Source: CAZVPZ01 sp964629245
GTDB lineage: Archaea > Nanohalarchaeota > Nanosalinia > Nanosalinales > Nanosalinaceae
Direction of reading: 5' to 3'
DNA length: 12,718 nucleotides
Assembly (NCBI GenBank): GCA_964629245.1
Contig: CAZVPZ010000024.1
Span: 1 to 12,718 of the forward strand
Shown: positions 1 through 6,734 of the stretch, piece by piece
How positions within the stretch are numbered: position 1 is the first letter of the stretch
Layout: each line of letters opens with the position of its first letter
Translations under genes and position numbers: made by a program
Notes under the pieces: generated by a model
Told to the model about the DNA's origin: nothing
Databases searched by the model: none
Seen by the model: only the letters and a program-made list of their open reading frames with translations

Positions 1-60
1 GGGGGCCGGATTTGAACCCGAAGCTCGCCTCTGGGAGCTTCTGACCACAAATCCGCCTAG
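1..60 (-). other. tRNA-3'-end-like, strongly foldable segment, cut by window edge
   Basis: Read on the minus strand, this segment ends in a T-loop-like GGTTCAAATCC followed by GGCCCCC, like the 3' end of a tRNA. Bases 1-18 are identical to 75-92 in the neighbouring tRNA-Leu. I could not fold it into a normal cloverleaf. The five bases before the T-loop pair poorly with the five after it, and no 5' acceptor strand matching the CCCC run fits in the space before the tRNA-Leu 3' end. The bases instead form nested stems: 8-14 with 48-54 (7 bp, extendable to 10 with one bulge), enclosing 20-26 with 35-41 (7 bp) and an 8-base loop. It may be a degenerate or atypical tRNA, a 3' half of a split tRNA, or another structured RNA. 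The left edge is missing, so this is open. Confidence 0.35.
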
Positions 61-70
61 AATTAATCGA

Positions 71-155
71 TGCTGGGGGCCGGATTTGAACCGGCGAACC
101 CCTGCGGGAACGGATCTTGAGTCCGTCTCCTTTGGCCTGACTCGGAAACCCCAGC
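71..155 (-). tRNA. tRNA-Leu, anticodon CAA
   Basis: An 85-base class II tRNA on the minus strand. The acceptor GCTGGGG pairs with CCCCAGC, followed by discriminator A at position 71, as expected for leucine tRNAs. The D-stem is TCC/GGA. The anticodon stem ACGGA/TCCGT closes the loop CTCAAGA, giving anticodon CAA (complement of 117-119), which reads UUG. A short variable arm (CCC-GCA-GGG) is present, and the T-stem GCCGG/CCGGC closes the loop TTCAAAT. The 3' CCA is not encoded, because the bases after the discriminator are TCGATT. No intron is seen. Confidence 0.95.
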
Positions 156-197
156 ATGTTTTCTGGCCGCTCTCGGCATGTTAGAACTGGGGCCGAA

Positions 198-207
198 CCC
201 TTTTAGA
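198..207 (-). promoter_or_regulatory. Possible TATA box for tRNA-Leu
   Basis: On the minus strand this reads TCTAAAAGGG, an A/T-rich element about 45 bases upstream of the mature tRNA 5' end. That would leave room for a 5' leader of roughly 20 bases before RNase P cleavage. The element is weak and is assigned by position only. Confidence 0.3.
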
Positions 208-228
208 CTCTTCTAGCTCCCGCGATTC

Positions 229-237
229 TTTTAAATA
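229..237 (+). promoter_or_regulatory. TATA box for the doxX-bcp pair
   Basis: TTTTAAATA lies about 30 bases upstream of the DoxX ATG at 266 in otherwise GC-rich DNA. Archaeal TATA boxes sit roughly 26 bases before the transcription start, so the transcript would have a leader of only a few bases. An AGGTG at 254-258 could still act as a ribosome binding site if transcription starts slightly earlier. Confidence 0.6.
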
Positions 238-265
238 GATTTTACAAAGTTTTAGGTGTGGCCCC

Positions 266-661
266 ATGAGTATTGATCCAACATATTTCGGAGCTCTAGG
301 TGTGGCGGTTTTCAGGATCATAGTGGGCGGTGTATTCGTTGCCCACGCGCTTCCCAAGCTCCAGGACCCGGAGTCAACCCGGAAGTTCTTCCATGAGGTT
401 GGGCTTTCTGACTCAATGTTTATGGTCTACCTGGCTCTGGGTATAGAGGTCATAGCAGGGACACTGCTCGCTATCGGGCTTTACACCCAGCTGGCAGGAC
501 TCGTACTCACTCTTTTCATGGGAGTTGCGAGCTACATCGCCATCGAAAAGATGGACAAGGAGTTCGAGGGAGGTTACGAGGTAGATCTTTTACTCCTCGG
601 GGCGTCCTTCATGTTCTACCTCAACGGGGCGGGTCCCTATGCTCTCGACGCAATCCTTTAG
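266..661 (+). CDS. DoxX-family membrane protein
   Basis: A 131-residue integral membrane protein of the DoxX/DoxD family, with four predicted membrane segments (about residues 12-30, 50-72, 74-92 and 106-124). The N-terminal pattern FRIIVGGVFVAHALPKL is typical of the family's first helix, where an Arg precedes the helix and a His-x-x-x-Lys group follows it, and the length matches the family. The molecular role of most DoxX proteins is not settled. In Mycobacterium tuberculosis a DoxX protein works with SodA and SseA in a membrane-bound redox complex. The next gene, 37 bases downstream on the same strand, is a thiol peroxidase, which supports a part in oxidative stress here (inference). The ATG at 266 is the first in frame and follows a good TATA box. 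The stop is TAG at 659-661. Confidence 0.85.
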   Translation: MSIDPTYFGALGVAVFRIIVGGVFVAHALPKLQDPESTRKFFHEVGLSDSMFMVYLALGIEVIAGTLLAIGLYTQLAGLVLTLFMGVASYIAIEKMDKEFEGGYEVDLLLLGASFMFYLNGAGPYALDAIL

Positions 662-698
662 GGAAAGCCTGAAGAACCTTGTCTCCACACCAGAGGTT

Positions 699-1121
699 AT
701 GGAGGCCGGAGAAGAGATACCCGAGTTCATGCTGAAGAATCAGGACGGGGAGGGCGTGAGTTCACATGATATAGATGACGCGGTGATATACTTTTACCCC
801 AAGGCGAGCACCCCTGGATGCAGGGAAGAAGCCTGCAACTTCCGCGACAGTATAAAGGAGTTCGAGACCGCTGATGTCGATGTCTACGGCGTGAGCACGG
901 ACAGCGTGGCGGTCCAGAAAAAGTTCCACGACGGGCAAGACCTCAATTTTGACCTTCTTGCGGATGAAGACAAGGAGGTCGCAAGGAAGTTCGGCGTGCT
1001 CAGGAGGACGGGTTTTGCGGACCGCACGACCTTCCTTGTGAAGGACGGTGTGATAGAGAAGGTTTTCAGGAACGTGGATCCTGGCGGGCACGTAGAAGAG
1101 GTCTTGGATTATATCGGATGA
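699..1121 (+). CDS. bcp: Peroxiredoxin, Bcp/PrxQ type
   Basis: A 140-residue thiol peroxidase that would reduce hydrogen peroxide and organic hydroperoxides in the cytoplasm, using reduced thioredoxin or a similar partner. The core YFYPKASTPGC carries the peroxidatic Cys41. Cys46 lies five residues later, the spacing of the resolving Cys in atypical two-Cys Bcp enzymes, and the following NFRD is also characteristic. Later family signatures are GVSTDS and FDLLADEDKEVARKFGV. The open frame extends upstream to 639, into the DoxX gene. I chose ATG 699 because the protein then begins MEAGEEIPEFMLKNQDG, matching the usual Bcp start, and because a GAGGT lies just before it at 693-697. It is probably co-transcribed with the DoxX gene. 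Its TGA directly abuts the TAA of eS1 on the other strand. Confidence 0.93.
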   Translation: MEAGEEIPEFMLKNQDGEGVSSHDIDDAVIYFYPKASTPGCREEACNFRDSIKEFETADVDVYGVSTDSVAVQKKFHDGQDLNFDLLADEDKEVARKFGVLRRTGFADRTTFLVKDGVIEKVFRNVDPGGHVEEVLDYIG

Positions 1122-1676
1122 TTATTCAAGGAGTTCGGTCTTCCTTACTTCCATCTCTCTGAACGGGTAGATCTCGTTCGCCGAATCCCTCAGCTCGCTC
1201 TGGAGTTCGTTGCGGAAGATATCCTTCATGAAGTCGCTGTAGGTGGCCTCCGACGCTCTCTCGTCTATTATTTCCTTCAGCCTGTTCCTGACCTGTCTCA
1301 GCGTCGCGCTTGAAGTCTTGTTGACGGTCGCCGCTATGATTTTTATCCTGACTTTCCTTTCGTCTTCGGTCTCGGTGTCATGCACAAGGTCGAGCCTGTC
1401 CGAACGCTTCCTTATCATCCGGGATACGAACTCCTTCGAACACTCCATGCCGTCGATTTCCGTAAACGCCTTGCTGCCTTCGACCTCGGTGACTTTCATG
1501 GAGACATCGATGTAGTACTTGTCGGTACCATCCATCAGCTCTGTCAGGCTCTCCTTGATGGTGCGGCCTATCACCTGGGGGTCCTTCTCCGCAGGCGTCT
1601 CCGCAAGCTCGTCAACGTCGAATACGTCGGGAGCCTGTATCTCGTACCAGTTTTTCTGTATAACGGCCTTGGCCAT
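1122..1676 (-). CDS. rps3ae: 30S ribosomal protein eS1 (S3Ae)
   Basis: A 184-residue small-subunit ribosomal protein of the archaeal/eukaryal S3Ae (eS1) family, which sits near the mRNA exit. Recognisable blocks are the N-terminal KNWYEIQAPDVFDVDELAETP, then VIGRTIKESLTEL, the central SRMIRKRSDRLD, and the C-terminal EIYPFREMEVRKTELLE. It is shorter than the usual roughly 200-220 residues because the basic N-terminal tail and the C-terminal extension are nearly absent. The ATG at 1676 lies about 26 bases downstream of a TATA box, so translation is probably leaderless. The order uS15 - RecJ-like - eS1 is a conserved archaeal gene neighbourhood. Confidence 0.95.
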   Translation of the reverse strand: MAKAVIQKNWYEIQAPDVFDVDELAETPAEKDPQVIGRTIKESLTELMDGTDKYYIDVSMKVTEVEGSKAFTEIDGMECSKEFVSRMIRKRSDRLDLVHDTETEDERKVRIKIIAATVNKTSSATLRQVRNRLKEIIDERASEATYSDFMKDIFRNELQSELRDSANEIYPFREMEVRKTELLE

Positions 1677-1697
1677 GGTAGAACTCGTAGATCAAAA

Positions 1698-1707
1698 CTT
1701 TATAAAC
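1698..1707 (-). promoter_or_regulatory. TATA box for eS1
   Basis: Read on the minus strand this is GTTTATAAAG, close to the archaeal TATA consensus. Its centre is about 26 bases from the eS1 start codon, which puts the transcription start at or next to the ATG. It lies in the 51-base gap after the nuclease gene, so eS1 can be transcribed separately from the genes upstream. Confidence 0.65.
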
Positions 1708-1727
1708 GGTGTTGCCGCTGCGTGGAT

Positions 1728-3092
1728 TCAGGACAGCGCTTTTCCAATCTTCTGGTCCATGTTCTCTATGAACCGCTGTTTCTCGTCCCGGGGTATCTTG
1801 GCACCCGCGGCTATATTGTGGCCTCCCCCCTCGCCTTCAACTTCGTCGCATACCTCCGATATGACCTCCCCGAGGTTGAGGCCGCTTTCCACCGCCTCTT
1901 TCGTTGCGCGGGAGGAAACCTTGACCATCTCTTTCTCCGCCTCCGCCATCCCCGCTATCACTTCTGAGTCAAAGAAGCCGTTGCTCATGGAGATGGTTGT
2001 AACGGTCCCTATGAAGTCCTCGCCGATGTTGCTGCCCGCGTCGATAATTCCCATGTTCTTCTCGTAGACCACTTCCCGGTTCTTCCTGTTCTCCTCCAGG
2101 TAGGAGAGCGCGGACGATATGACCCGGCCGTATCGATTGGATATCTTCCTCGCGAGTTCGAGGTCATCCTCAAGCAGTATCTTGACGCCCTTCTTCGGTT
2201 CGCCCAGACGGCCGCAGGCGTTGATGATGGTGGAGTACTCGTCTATGCCGTGGCCGTTGTTGAGCACGTAGATGCTCCTTATAAGCTCCTCGGCGTTGTA
2301 GCCGCGCGTTATCAGCTCGTTGATTATCTTCTTCTCTTCTTCCTCCGTCAGGTCTTCCAGGGTCTTGAAATCTCCGTTCTGCCTGATTTCGATACCTGCT
2401 GACTTCAGGAACTGTATCGCGCCCGATTCGTTGTTCGTGATACCGTCCAGGTAGGGATCAGAAGTGTACATCAGCGACTTGTGTAAAGGCTTGGTAGACC
2501 GACCGTAGAGGTCGAGGCCCTCCCTCCTGTTTATGAGGCCCAGTTCCTCCGCCTCCTCCAGAAGATCCTGATTCAGCCCGAGGAACTCGCCGTCCTGCTT
2601 CTGGATATCTCCCGTCGCACCTATGAGTGCGAGCGGGACCTGGTCCGTGTTCTCCTGGCTGACCGCCTTCGCGAGGAGGTATGTCATCCCAGCGGCGCTT
2701 ATCGCTTCTCCCCCGTCATGACCCAGGAAATGAGGGTTGAGGTGGACAAAGTTCTCGTCGTCACCCTCCACCTGTGGTTCGTGGTGGTCGGAGACTATGA
2801 CCTGTTTACCTGGAAGCAGGTGTTCCCTGAAGAGTTCCGACTGTCCGCTCCCCACGTCGACGAAGAGGAGAAGCTCCTCGCCTGCTTCCGCCAGTCTCCT
2901 TATATCCTCCTTGTAGAGCTGTCTGACTATCTCGTATTCGAACTTCTTTCCCAGTCGGGATAGCATCTGGTGGGCTATGGCTGTAGCGCATATGCCGTCA
3001 GCGTCGTACTGACCCACCAGTCGTATGTTCCCGGTGAAATCTCTCAGCTTTTCTGCCGCGGGTTCGGCGGCTTCTAGAATATCGTCGACCAT
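1728..3092 (-). CDS. Archaeal RecJ-like DHH/DHHA1 phosphoesterase
   Basis: A 454-residue cytoplasmic nuclease or phosphoesterase. The N-terminal DHH domain has all its metal-binding motifs: DADG (D30, D32), VDVGSG (D79), SDHHE (D102-H103-H104) and GATGD (D162). The C-terminal DHHA1 domain has the substrate-binding GGGH at 422-425, within EGGGHNIAAGA. Archaeal homologues include the GINS-associated nuclease GAN and related RecJ-like exonucleases that act in replication and repair or in RNA turnover. The location between uS15 and eS1 is the one described for archaeal RecJ homologues linked to the replisome. Which substrate this protein uses cannot be told from sequence alone. The ATG at 3092 follows a TATA-like element by about 28 bases, and the length is normal for the family. 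Confidence 0.9.
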   Translation of the reverse strand: MVDDILEAAEPAAEKLRDFTGNIRLVGQYDADGICATAIAHQMLSRLGKKFEYEIVRQLYKEDIRRLAEAGEELLLFVDVGSGQSELFREHLLPGKQVIVSDHHEPQVEGDDENFVHLNPHFLGHDGGEAISAAGMTYLLAKAVSQENTDQVPLALIGATGDIQKQDGEFLGLNQDLLEEAEELGLINRREGLDLYGRSTKPLHKSLMYTSDPYLDGITNNESGAIQFLKSAGIEIRQNGDFKTLEDLTEEEEKKIINELITRGYNAEELIRSIYVLNNGHGIDEYSTIINACGRLGEPKKGVKILLEDDLELARKISNRYGRVISSALSYLEENRKNREVVYEKNMGIIDAGSNIGEDFIGTVTTISMSNGFFDSEVIAGMAEAEKEMVKVSSRATKEAVESGLNLGEVISEVCDEVEGEGGGHNIAAGAKIPRDEKQRFIENMDQKIGKALS

Positions 3093-3113
3093 CTAATTCT
3101 TAATCGCGGACTT

Positions 3114-3125
3114 CATCTTTTATGG
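3114..3125 (-). promoter_or_regulatory. TATA-like element for the RecJ-like gene
   Basis: On the minus strand this reads CCATAAAAGATG and overlaps the position expected for a promoter starting transcription at the ATG at 3092, with its centre about 28 bases away. It fills most of the 42-base gap between uS15 and the nuclease gene. It is a modest match to the TATA consensus. Confidence 0.45.
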
Positions 3126-3134
3126 TTGGCGGTT

Positions 3135-3575
3135 CTACTGTTCTTCCCTGACGTACTTCCAGGATTCGTCGATGTTGCCGTTATCCCTGTGGTACTTCGC
3201 GACCCGCCTGATCTTAGCCTCGGTTAATTCAAGCCTTCGCTCCGCCTCCTGGTCGTTCGGGTTCTCGTCGAGGTGTTCCTCAATCGACTCCGCCTTTTCG
3301 ACTAGGCTGTTCAGGTCTTCGGGCAGTTCGGGGGCCGCCTCCTCCTCATCCAGGATCTCGGTTACCTTCATGCCGGTTATCTCCCTGACGCTGGGGATCC
3401 CGTAGCTGTCCCTTAGCTCCATACCTATCTGGGAGGGGGCAAGTCCATCCTTCCTCAGCTTTAGAACCAGATCGACGACTTCTTCCTCGTCATAGTCGAC
3501 CCAGCGTGGAACCTTCTTGTTCACAGGTTTGTCAGAACCAGATGATCCGCGTTTCCGTGAGTGCATTCTAGCCAT
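3135..3575 (-). CDS. rps15: 30S ribosomal protein uS15
   Basis: A 146-residue small-subunit protein of the archaeal/eukaryal type, longer than bacterial S15 because of an extra N-terminal domain. Residues about 1-60 hold the MARMHSRKRGSSGSDKP start and the VVDLVLKLRKDGLAPSQIGMELRDSYGIPSV domain. The 16S-binding helical domain follows, ending in RRLELTEAKIRRVAKYHRDNG. A glutamate-rich linker (about 75-83) joins them. The start at 3575 is preceded by a clear AGGTGA ribosome binding site (complement of 3582-3587) at six bases' distance, unlike the leaderless-looking neighbours. It is the first gene of the uS15 - RecJ - eS1 block. Confidence 0.95.
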   Translation of the reverse strand: MARMHSRKRGSSGSDKPVNKKVPRWVDYDEEEVVDLVLKLRKDGLAPSQIGMELRDSYGIPSVREITGMKVTEILDEEEAAPELPEDLNSLVEKAESIEEHLDENPNDQEAERRLELTEAKIRRVAKYHRDNGNIDESWKYVREEQ

Positions 3576-3581
3576 AACTCG

Positions 3582-3587
3582 TCACCT
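3582..3587 (-). promoter_or_regulatory. Shine-Dalgarno site of uS15
   Basis: AGGTGA on the minus strand matches the archaeal 16S anti-Shine-Dalgarno tail and lies six bases before the ATG. With the TATA-like element at 3641-3650, it implies a 5' untranslated leader of about 40-45 bases. Confidence 0.6.
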
Positions 3588-3640
3588 ACCGATCCGGCTC
3601 GGCGCAAACCTCACCGGTCTGTAAACACGATGGCGGGAAA

Positions 3641-3680
3641 CTTTTTTAAGAGGGACTCCGTTCAGTAGATTTTTTCAATC
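3641..3680. promoter_or_regulatory. Divergent promoter region between uS15 and the membrane protein
   Basis: The 126-base gap between the divergent genes has two A/T-rich tracts. CTTTTTTAAG at 3641-3650 reads CTTAAAAAAG on the minus strand and fits the uS15 promoter. A GATTTTTTCAA tract at 3669-3679 lies about 28 bases before the ATG at 3702 and could be a weak plus-strand TATA box giving a leaderless message. The rest of the gap shows no other structure that I recognise. Confidence 0.45.
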
Positions 3681-3701
3681 GCCTTCCCCCTTCTTGGGAC
3701 C

Positions 3702-4496
3702 ATGGACCTTGGTATCGACAACTCTTACGTGATGTACACGGCAGGGATTTTCCTGTCGGTTGTGACCCTGCTCTACTTCGGGGCATCCTTCATATTCCGG
3801 CTTTCACCCGCAACAAAAGCTGCTTTACTCGGTTTTTCCCCCGTTATACTTTTCGTCTTCGCGGTTTCGATCTCGAAAAAACTGATTGACACGGTCTTCT
3901 ACGTCCTCTCTGCTGCGTCCTACATGGTCTTCCTGGGCTACAGCCTGCTTAAGTTCAGCCCTGGCGAGAGCGTTGTCCTGTTCAGTCTCGCCGCTTCGTC
4001 CGCCATCCTGATAGGAGCAGGATACGTCGTGAGCGAGAGGGAGCTGGAGCTTGACTGGGTTAGAGGGAAGAAGATAGTCGCAGGAGTATTCCTCCTGTCG
4101 GTCCTGCTCGTGGGCGTAGATGTTTCTGGCTCTCAGCCGGTTTACAGCCTTGAGCTGAACGACACTGTCCGCATCAGCAGCGAACCGGGAACATCTGTGG
4201 GCGCCCTGGAGGCGAGGAACGATTTCGTCCTTCCTCGCGAACTCGAACTGCCGCGTTACGAAGGATGTCTCTACACACCTGAGAGGCATTCAGTCTACGT
4301 TGACCGCGAGAACCCGGAAAGAGGGATTATCGAGGGTAGTACGGTGAAGAGGTTCAAACTGTCGATTGACAGGGTTCCGAGAAACGAGGAAGAAGTCGAT
4401 GTGGAGGATGTCTACGAGGTCCGGCAGATGGGGGAATGCCCTGATTCTATCTCGGAGAAAAAGCTCGTCATAGTAGAGCAGGAGCCCTACGACTAG
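3702..4496 (+). CDS. Unrecognised five-TM protein with extracytoplasmic domain
   Basis: A 264-residue protein I do not recognise. Five hydrophobic helices are visible at about residues 10-33, 39-58, 62-84, 90-111 and 123-141. About 120 hydrophilic residues follow, rich in Glu, Arg and Val, with two isolated cysteines (Cys189 and Cys246) that could form a disulfide if the domain lies outside the cell. After five helices with a cytoplasmic N-terminus the tail would be outside. The RGKK before the last helix fits that topology under the positive-inside rule. There is no catalytic motif, peptidase signature or lipobox. The ATG at 3702 (ATGGACCTTGG) is the first in frame. It runs divergently from uS15, and its TAG is one base from the Bud32 stop on the other strand. 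Confidence 0.7.
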   Translation: MDLGIDNSYVMYTAGIFLSVVTLLYFGASFIFRLSPATKAALLGFSPVILFVFAVSISKKLIDTVFYVLSAASYMVFLGYSLLKFSPGESVVLFSLAASSAILIGAGYVVSERELELDWVRGKKIVAGVFLLSVLLVGVDVSGSQPVYSLELNDTVRISSEPGTSVGALEARNDFVLPRELELPRYEGCLYTPERHSVYVDRENPERGIIEGSTVKRFKLSIDRVPRNEEEVDVEDVYEVRQMGECPDSISEKKLVIVEQEPYD

Positions 4497-4497
4497 A

Positions 4498-5070
4498 TTA
4501 CTTGTAACGTCCCCGCTCTTCTACTTCTTCGAGCCGTTCAAGCACCTGTTCCGCTTTTTCGTAGCTGCTGTAACCCGATATGAAACTCTGCCAGGCGTCT
4601 TCAGCCACTTCCGGGTGGGAGCTTTCTAGCACCTGCTTTAGCAGGTGGAGGTCCACTGCTCGGTCCTCGATCCGCTGGGAGCGGAGGGAGAGGCCGAAGT
4701 CTATCAGGTGGAGCTGCCCGTTGACTATCATGTTGCTTGTGGTGAGGTCGCCGTGGATGATGTCCGTGCTGTGAAGCCCTGCCACCTTTTTGCCGGCCTC
4801 TTCCAGGCGTTCAGGCCCGCTTTCCAGCTCCTGTTTAAGCGTGTCGCCTTCCACTTTCTCGATTTCTAGTGTGTCGTCTGAAGTCCTCTCTAGGCGGGGA
4901 ATCCCGGAGATTGCTTTCCGGGCGTCCTTCATTATCCGGTACTCTTTCCGGGTCCTTTCCTTCCTTATACGGTCGTCCAGCTCTTGGTGCCGGTAGTTCT
5001 TGGGCTCACGAACCTTCTTTACCTTCTCGTCCCCTATCTCTAGGGTTGCCTCAGCACCTCTTAGTTCCAT
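4498..5070 (-). CDS. bud32: KEOPS-associated kinase/ATPase Bud32
   Basis: A 190-residue small RIO-like kinase (piD261/Bud32 family), the subunit of KEOPS that binds Kae1 and whose ATPase activity supports t6A37 modification of tRNA. The N-lobe shows GAEATLEI followed by KVKKVREPKNYRH and the ERTRKEYRIM helix. The catalytic loop is IIHGDLTTSN (H107, D109, N114) and the metal-binding motif is IDFGL (D125). The protein ends in the short basic tail GRYK, in line with the C-terminal tail seen in the family. It is not fused to Kae1, unlike in several methanogens and haloarchaea. Its ATG overlaps the stop of the upstream antiporter as TGATG, with a GAGGAG ribosome binding site, so translation is coupled. 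It is the last gene of the Kae1-led operon. Confidence 0.93.
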   Translation of the reverse strand: MELRGAEATLEIGDEKVKKVREPKNYRHQELDDRIRKERTRKEYRIMKDARKAISGIPRLERTSDDTLEIEKVEGDTLKQELESGPERLEEAGKKVAGLHSTDIIHGDLTTSNMIVNGQLHLIDFGLSLRSQRIEDRAVDLHLLKQVLESSHPEVAEDAWQSFISGYSSYEKAEQVLERLEEVEERGRYK

Positions 5071-6734
5071 CAGCTCTCCTCATCCCGGGTGTACCTCCTG
5101 AGTTCTAAAAGCTTTCTCCTCCTGAGTTCCTCGGCGTAGTTCCGGTTTTCGATAACGCCCCGGATATGGTCTATCAGTTGCTCTGAGGCCGCGATGTCGG
5201 GCACTTCAACATAGAGCGCCCCCAGGTCGATGAGCTCGGCAGCATCATCGACTGATTCAGCCCGGAGTATCTTGTCCGCTCCAGTGTCTAGCTCCATTAT
5301 CCTACGGGAGACCTGTATCACGGGCACAGTCGATATTATGAGGTCTGCACTCTCGAACCGGGCGTTCTCCCAGACCCCCTGGTCCATCGCGTCGCCGAAG
5401 ACGTAGTTGTCGTGGTTCTTCTCGACCTCCGTTATCTTCTCTGGATCGTTCTCTATGACTATGAAGTCCCGATTCTCGTCCTCCAGCTCTTCGGATATCC
5501 TCCTGCCCTGCGGATCGTATCCCAGCACGATTACGTGACCCCCTATATCTTCCTTGACACCTGTCCTCTCCTCGATTTTCTTCTTGCTGGTTTCTATCAA
5601 ACCGTACTGTGATATCCTGCGGTAGATCTGTTCCTGGTGGCGCGTGGTGTATGAGGACACGACCATCGTCGTGGCGGCCGCGATTATTATGGCGTCGAAC
5701 AGGCCCGGATGGATGGAGCCGGACAGTAGCCCGGCAATCGCGACGATCAGTCCGAACTCGCTGACTTGGTCGAGCGACAGACCCGTCAGATAGGCCGTCC
5801 GGGTGTCGTAGCCCGCGTAGAGAAGCGAAAGCGCGGTTATAGCGGGTTTGACGAAAAGAGTCGCTATCGTGAGGAAGACCGCTATGGAGAGCACCGCTGG
5901 AGTGGGAAAGCTCAGGAGCGATCCCAAGGAGACAAAGAATATAGCCGAGAAGAAGTCCTTAAAGGAGCTCATCACTTCCAGGACCTCCAGGTTGTGTGGA
6001 AACTTTGCAACAGCGATTCCCGCGGTGAAGGAGCCGACTATGAAGGAGATGCCGAGAAGCTCGCTTCCACCGACAAAGAGCGCCAGTATCCCCAGGCTGA
6101 GGAGCATCATCATCTCTGTCGAGCCTCGGGTCTGCCGCGCAACCCGTGGGAAGACGAACTGCCTGAAGGCGAGTGCGCCGACCAGAAGAACGAGGCTTCT
6201 CGCGATGTTGGAGGATACAGCTCCGTGGGTGAAGCTTGTCGAGGTTATTATGAGGATGCCCCCAATCGCTATCAGGTCCTGTGTCAGGTGGATGGACTCC
6301 GCCAGTCTACCGTGGAGGATGTCTATCCGTATCTGGCTCTCCAGCATCTCAAGTCCGACAAGGGATGAGCTCAGGCTGGCCGCAGTGGCGAAGTAGAAGG
6401 CGTTGAGGGAGTCCAGCCCCATTCCCGTGCCGGTTAAGTAAGCTATGGTGCCTATGACCGCTACCTGCACAAAAGTCGTGGCGGCGCTTTCCGACGCGAC
6501 TGACTTGATGCGGCCTGTCTCGGTGTTCGCCCCGAAGATGAAGACAAGGAAACCTATACCGAACTCTATGAGGAAGATGATGTTCGAGCCGTCGATGAAC
6601 TGGCCGAGGAAGATGCCAGAGAGGATATAGGCCGGTATCGCAGGATGGGAGAATCGGTGGAAGACCAGCAGCATCACTGATGCGGCGAGGAATATCAGCG
6701 TCAGCAGGTTGAACACTTCAGACAGACCTACCAC
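5070..6734 (-). CDS. CPA2 cation:proton antiporter with RCK_N domain, divergent copy
   Basis: A 554-residue Kef-type monovalent cation:proton antiporter (CPA2 family), probably moving K+ or Na+ against H+. The membrane domain (about residues 1-380) has around a dozen helices, and a cytoplasmic TrkA-N/RCK_N domain starts near 397. The RCK motif is GYDPQG (405-410), with an acidic residue (E428) at the end of strand two, compatible with dinucleotide binding. The membrane domain is unusual. The Gln152-Asp153 pair of the transport helix remains, but the Asp eight residues before that Asp in the other copy is Ala145, and the usual GLE motif is replaced by GANTE near residue 68. No RCK_C domain follows. 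The start is GTG at 6734, overlapping the previous gene by 17 bases. Confidence 0.88.
   Translation of the reverse strand: MVGLSEVFNLLTLIFLAASVMLLVFHRFSHPAIPAYILSGIFLGQFIDGSNIIFLIEFGIGFLVFIFGANTETGRIKSVASESAATTFVQVAVIGTIAYLTGTGMGLDSLNAFYFATAASLSSSLVGLEMLESQIRIDILHGRLAESIHLTQDLIAIGGILIITSTSFTHGAVSSNIARSLVLLVGALAFRQFVFPRVARQTRGSTEMMMLLSLGILALFVGGSELLGISFIVGSFTAGIAVAKFPHNLEVLEVMSSFKDFFSAIFFVSLGSLLSFPTPAVLSIAVFLTIATLFVKPAITALSLLYAGYDTRTAYLTGLSLDQVSEFGLIVAIAGLLSGSIHPGLFDAIIIAAATTMVVSSYTTRHQEQIYRRISQYGLIETSKKKIEERTGVKEDIGGHVIVLGYDPQGRRISEELEDENRDFIVIENDPEKITEVEKNHDNYVFGDAMDQGVWENARFESADLIISTVPVIQVSRRIMELDTGADKILRAESVDDAAELIDLGALYVEVPDIAASEQLIDHIRGVIENRNYAEELRRRKLLELRRYTRDEES

Noticed and set aside
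52..68. CTA-containing loop that could suggest an amber-suppressor (pyrrolysine) tRNA on the minus strand
   Set aside because: No matching stems for an anticodon arm, no D- or T-arm around it, and no pyl genes in the window.
639..698. Upstream extension of the Bcp frame starting inside the DoxX gene
   Set aside because: The first 20 residues do not resemble Bcp. The ATG at 699 gives the standard family N-terminus and follows a GAGGT.
1122..1676. eS1 as a truncated pseudogene because of its 184-residue length
   Set aside because: All conserved blocks from start to end are present in frame. Only the tails are short, which fits a streamlined genome.
5766..6396. Long plus-strand frames opposite antiporter 2
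   Set aside because: They lie opposite a clear membrane protein, with composition that mirrors its codons and no domain of their own.
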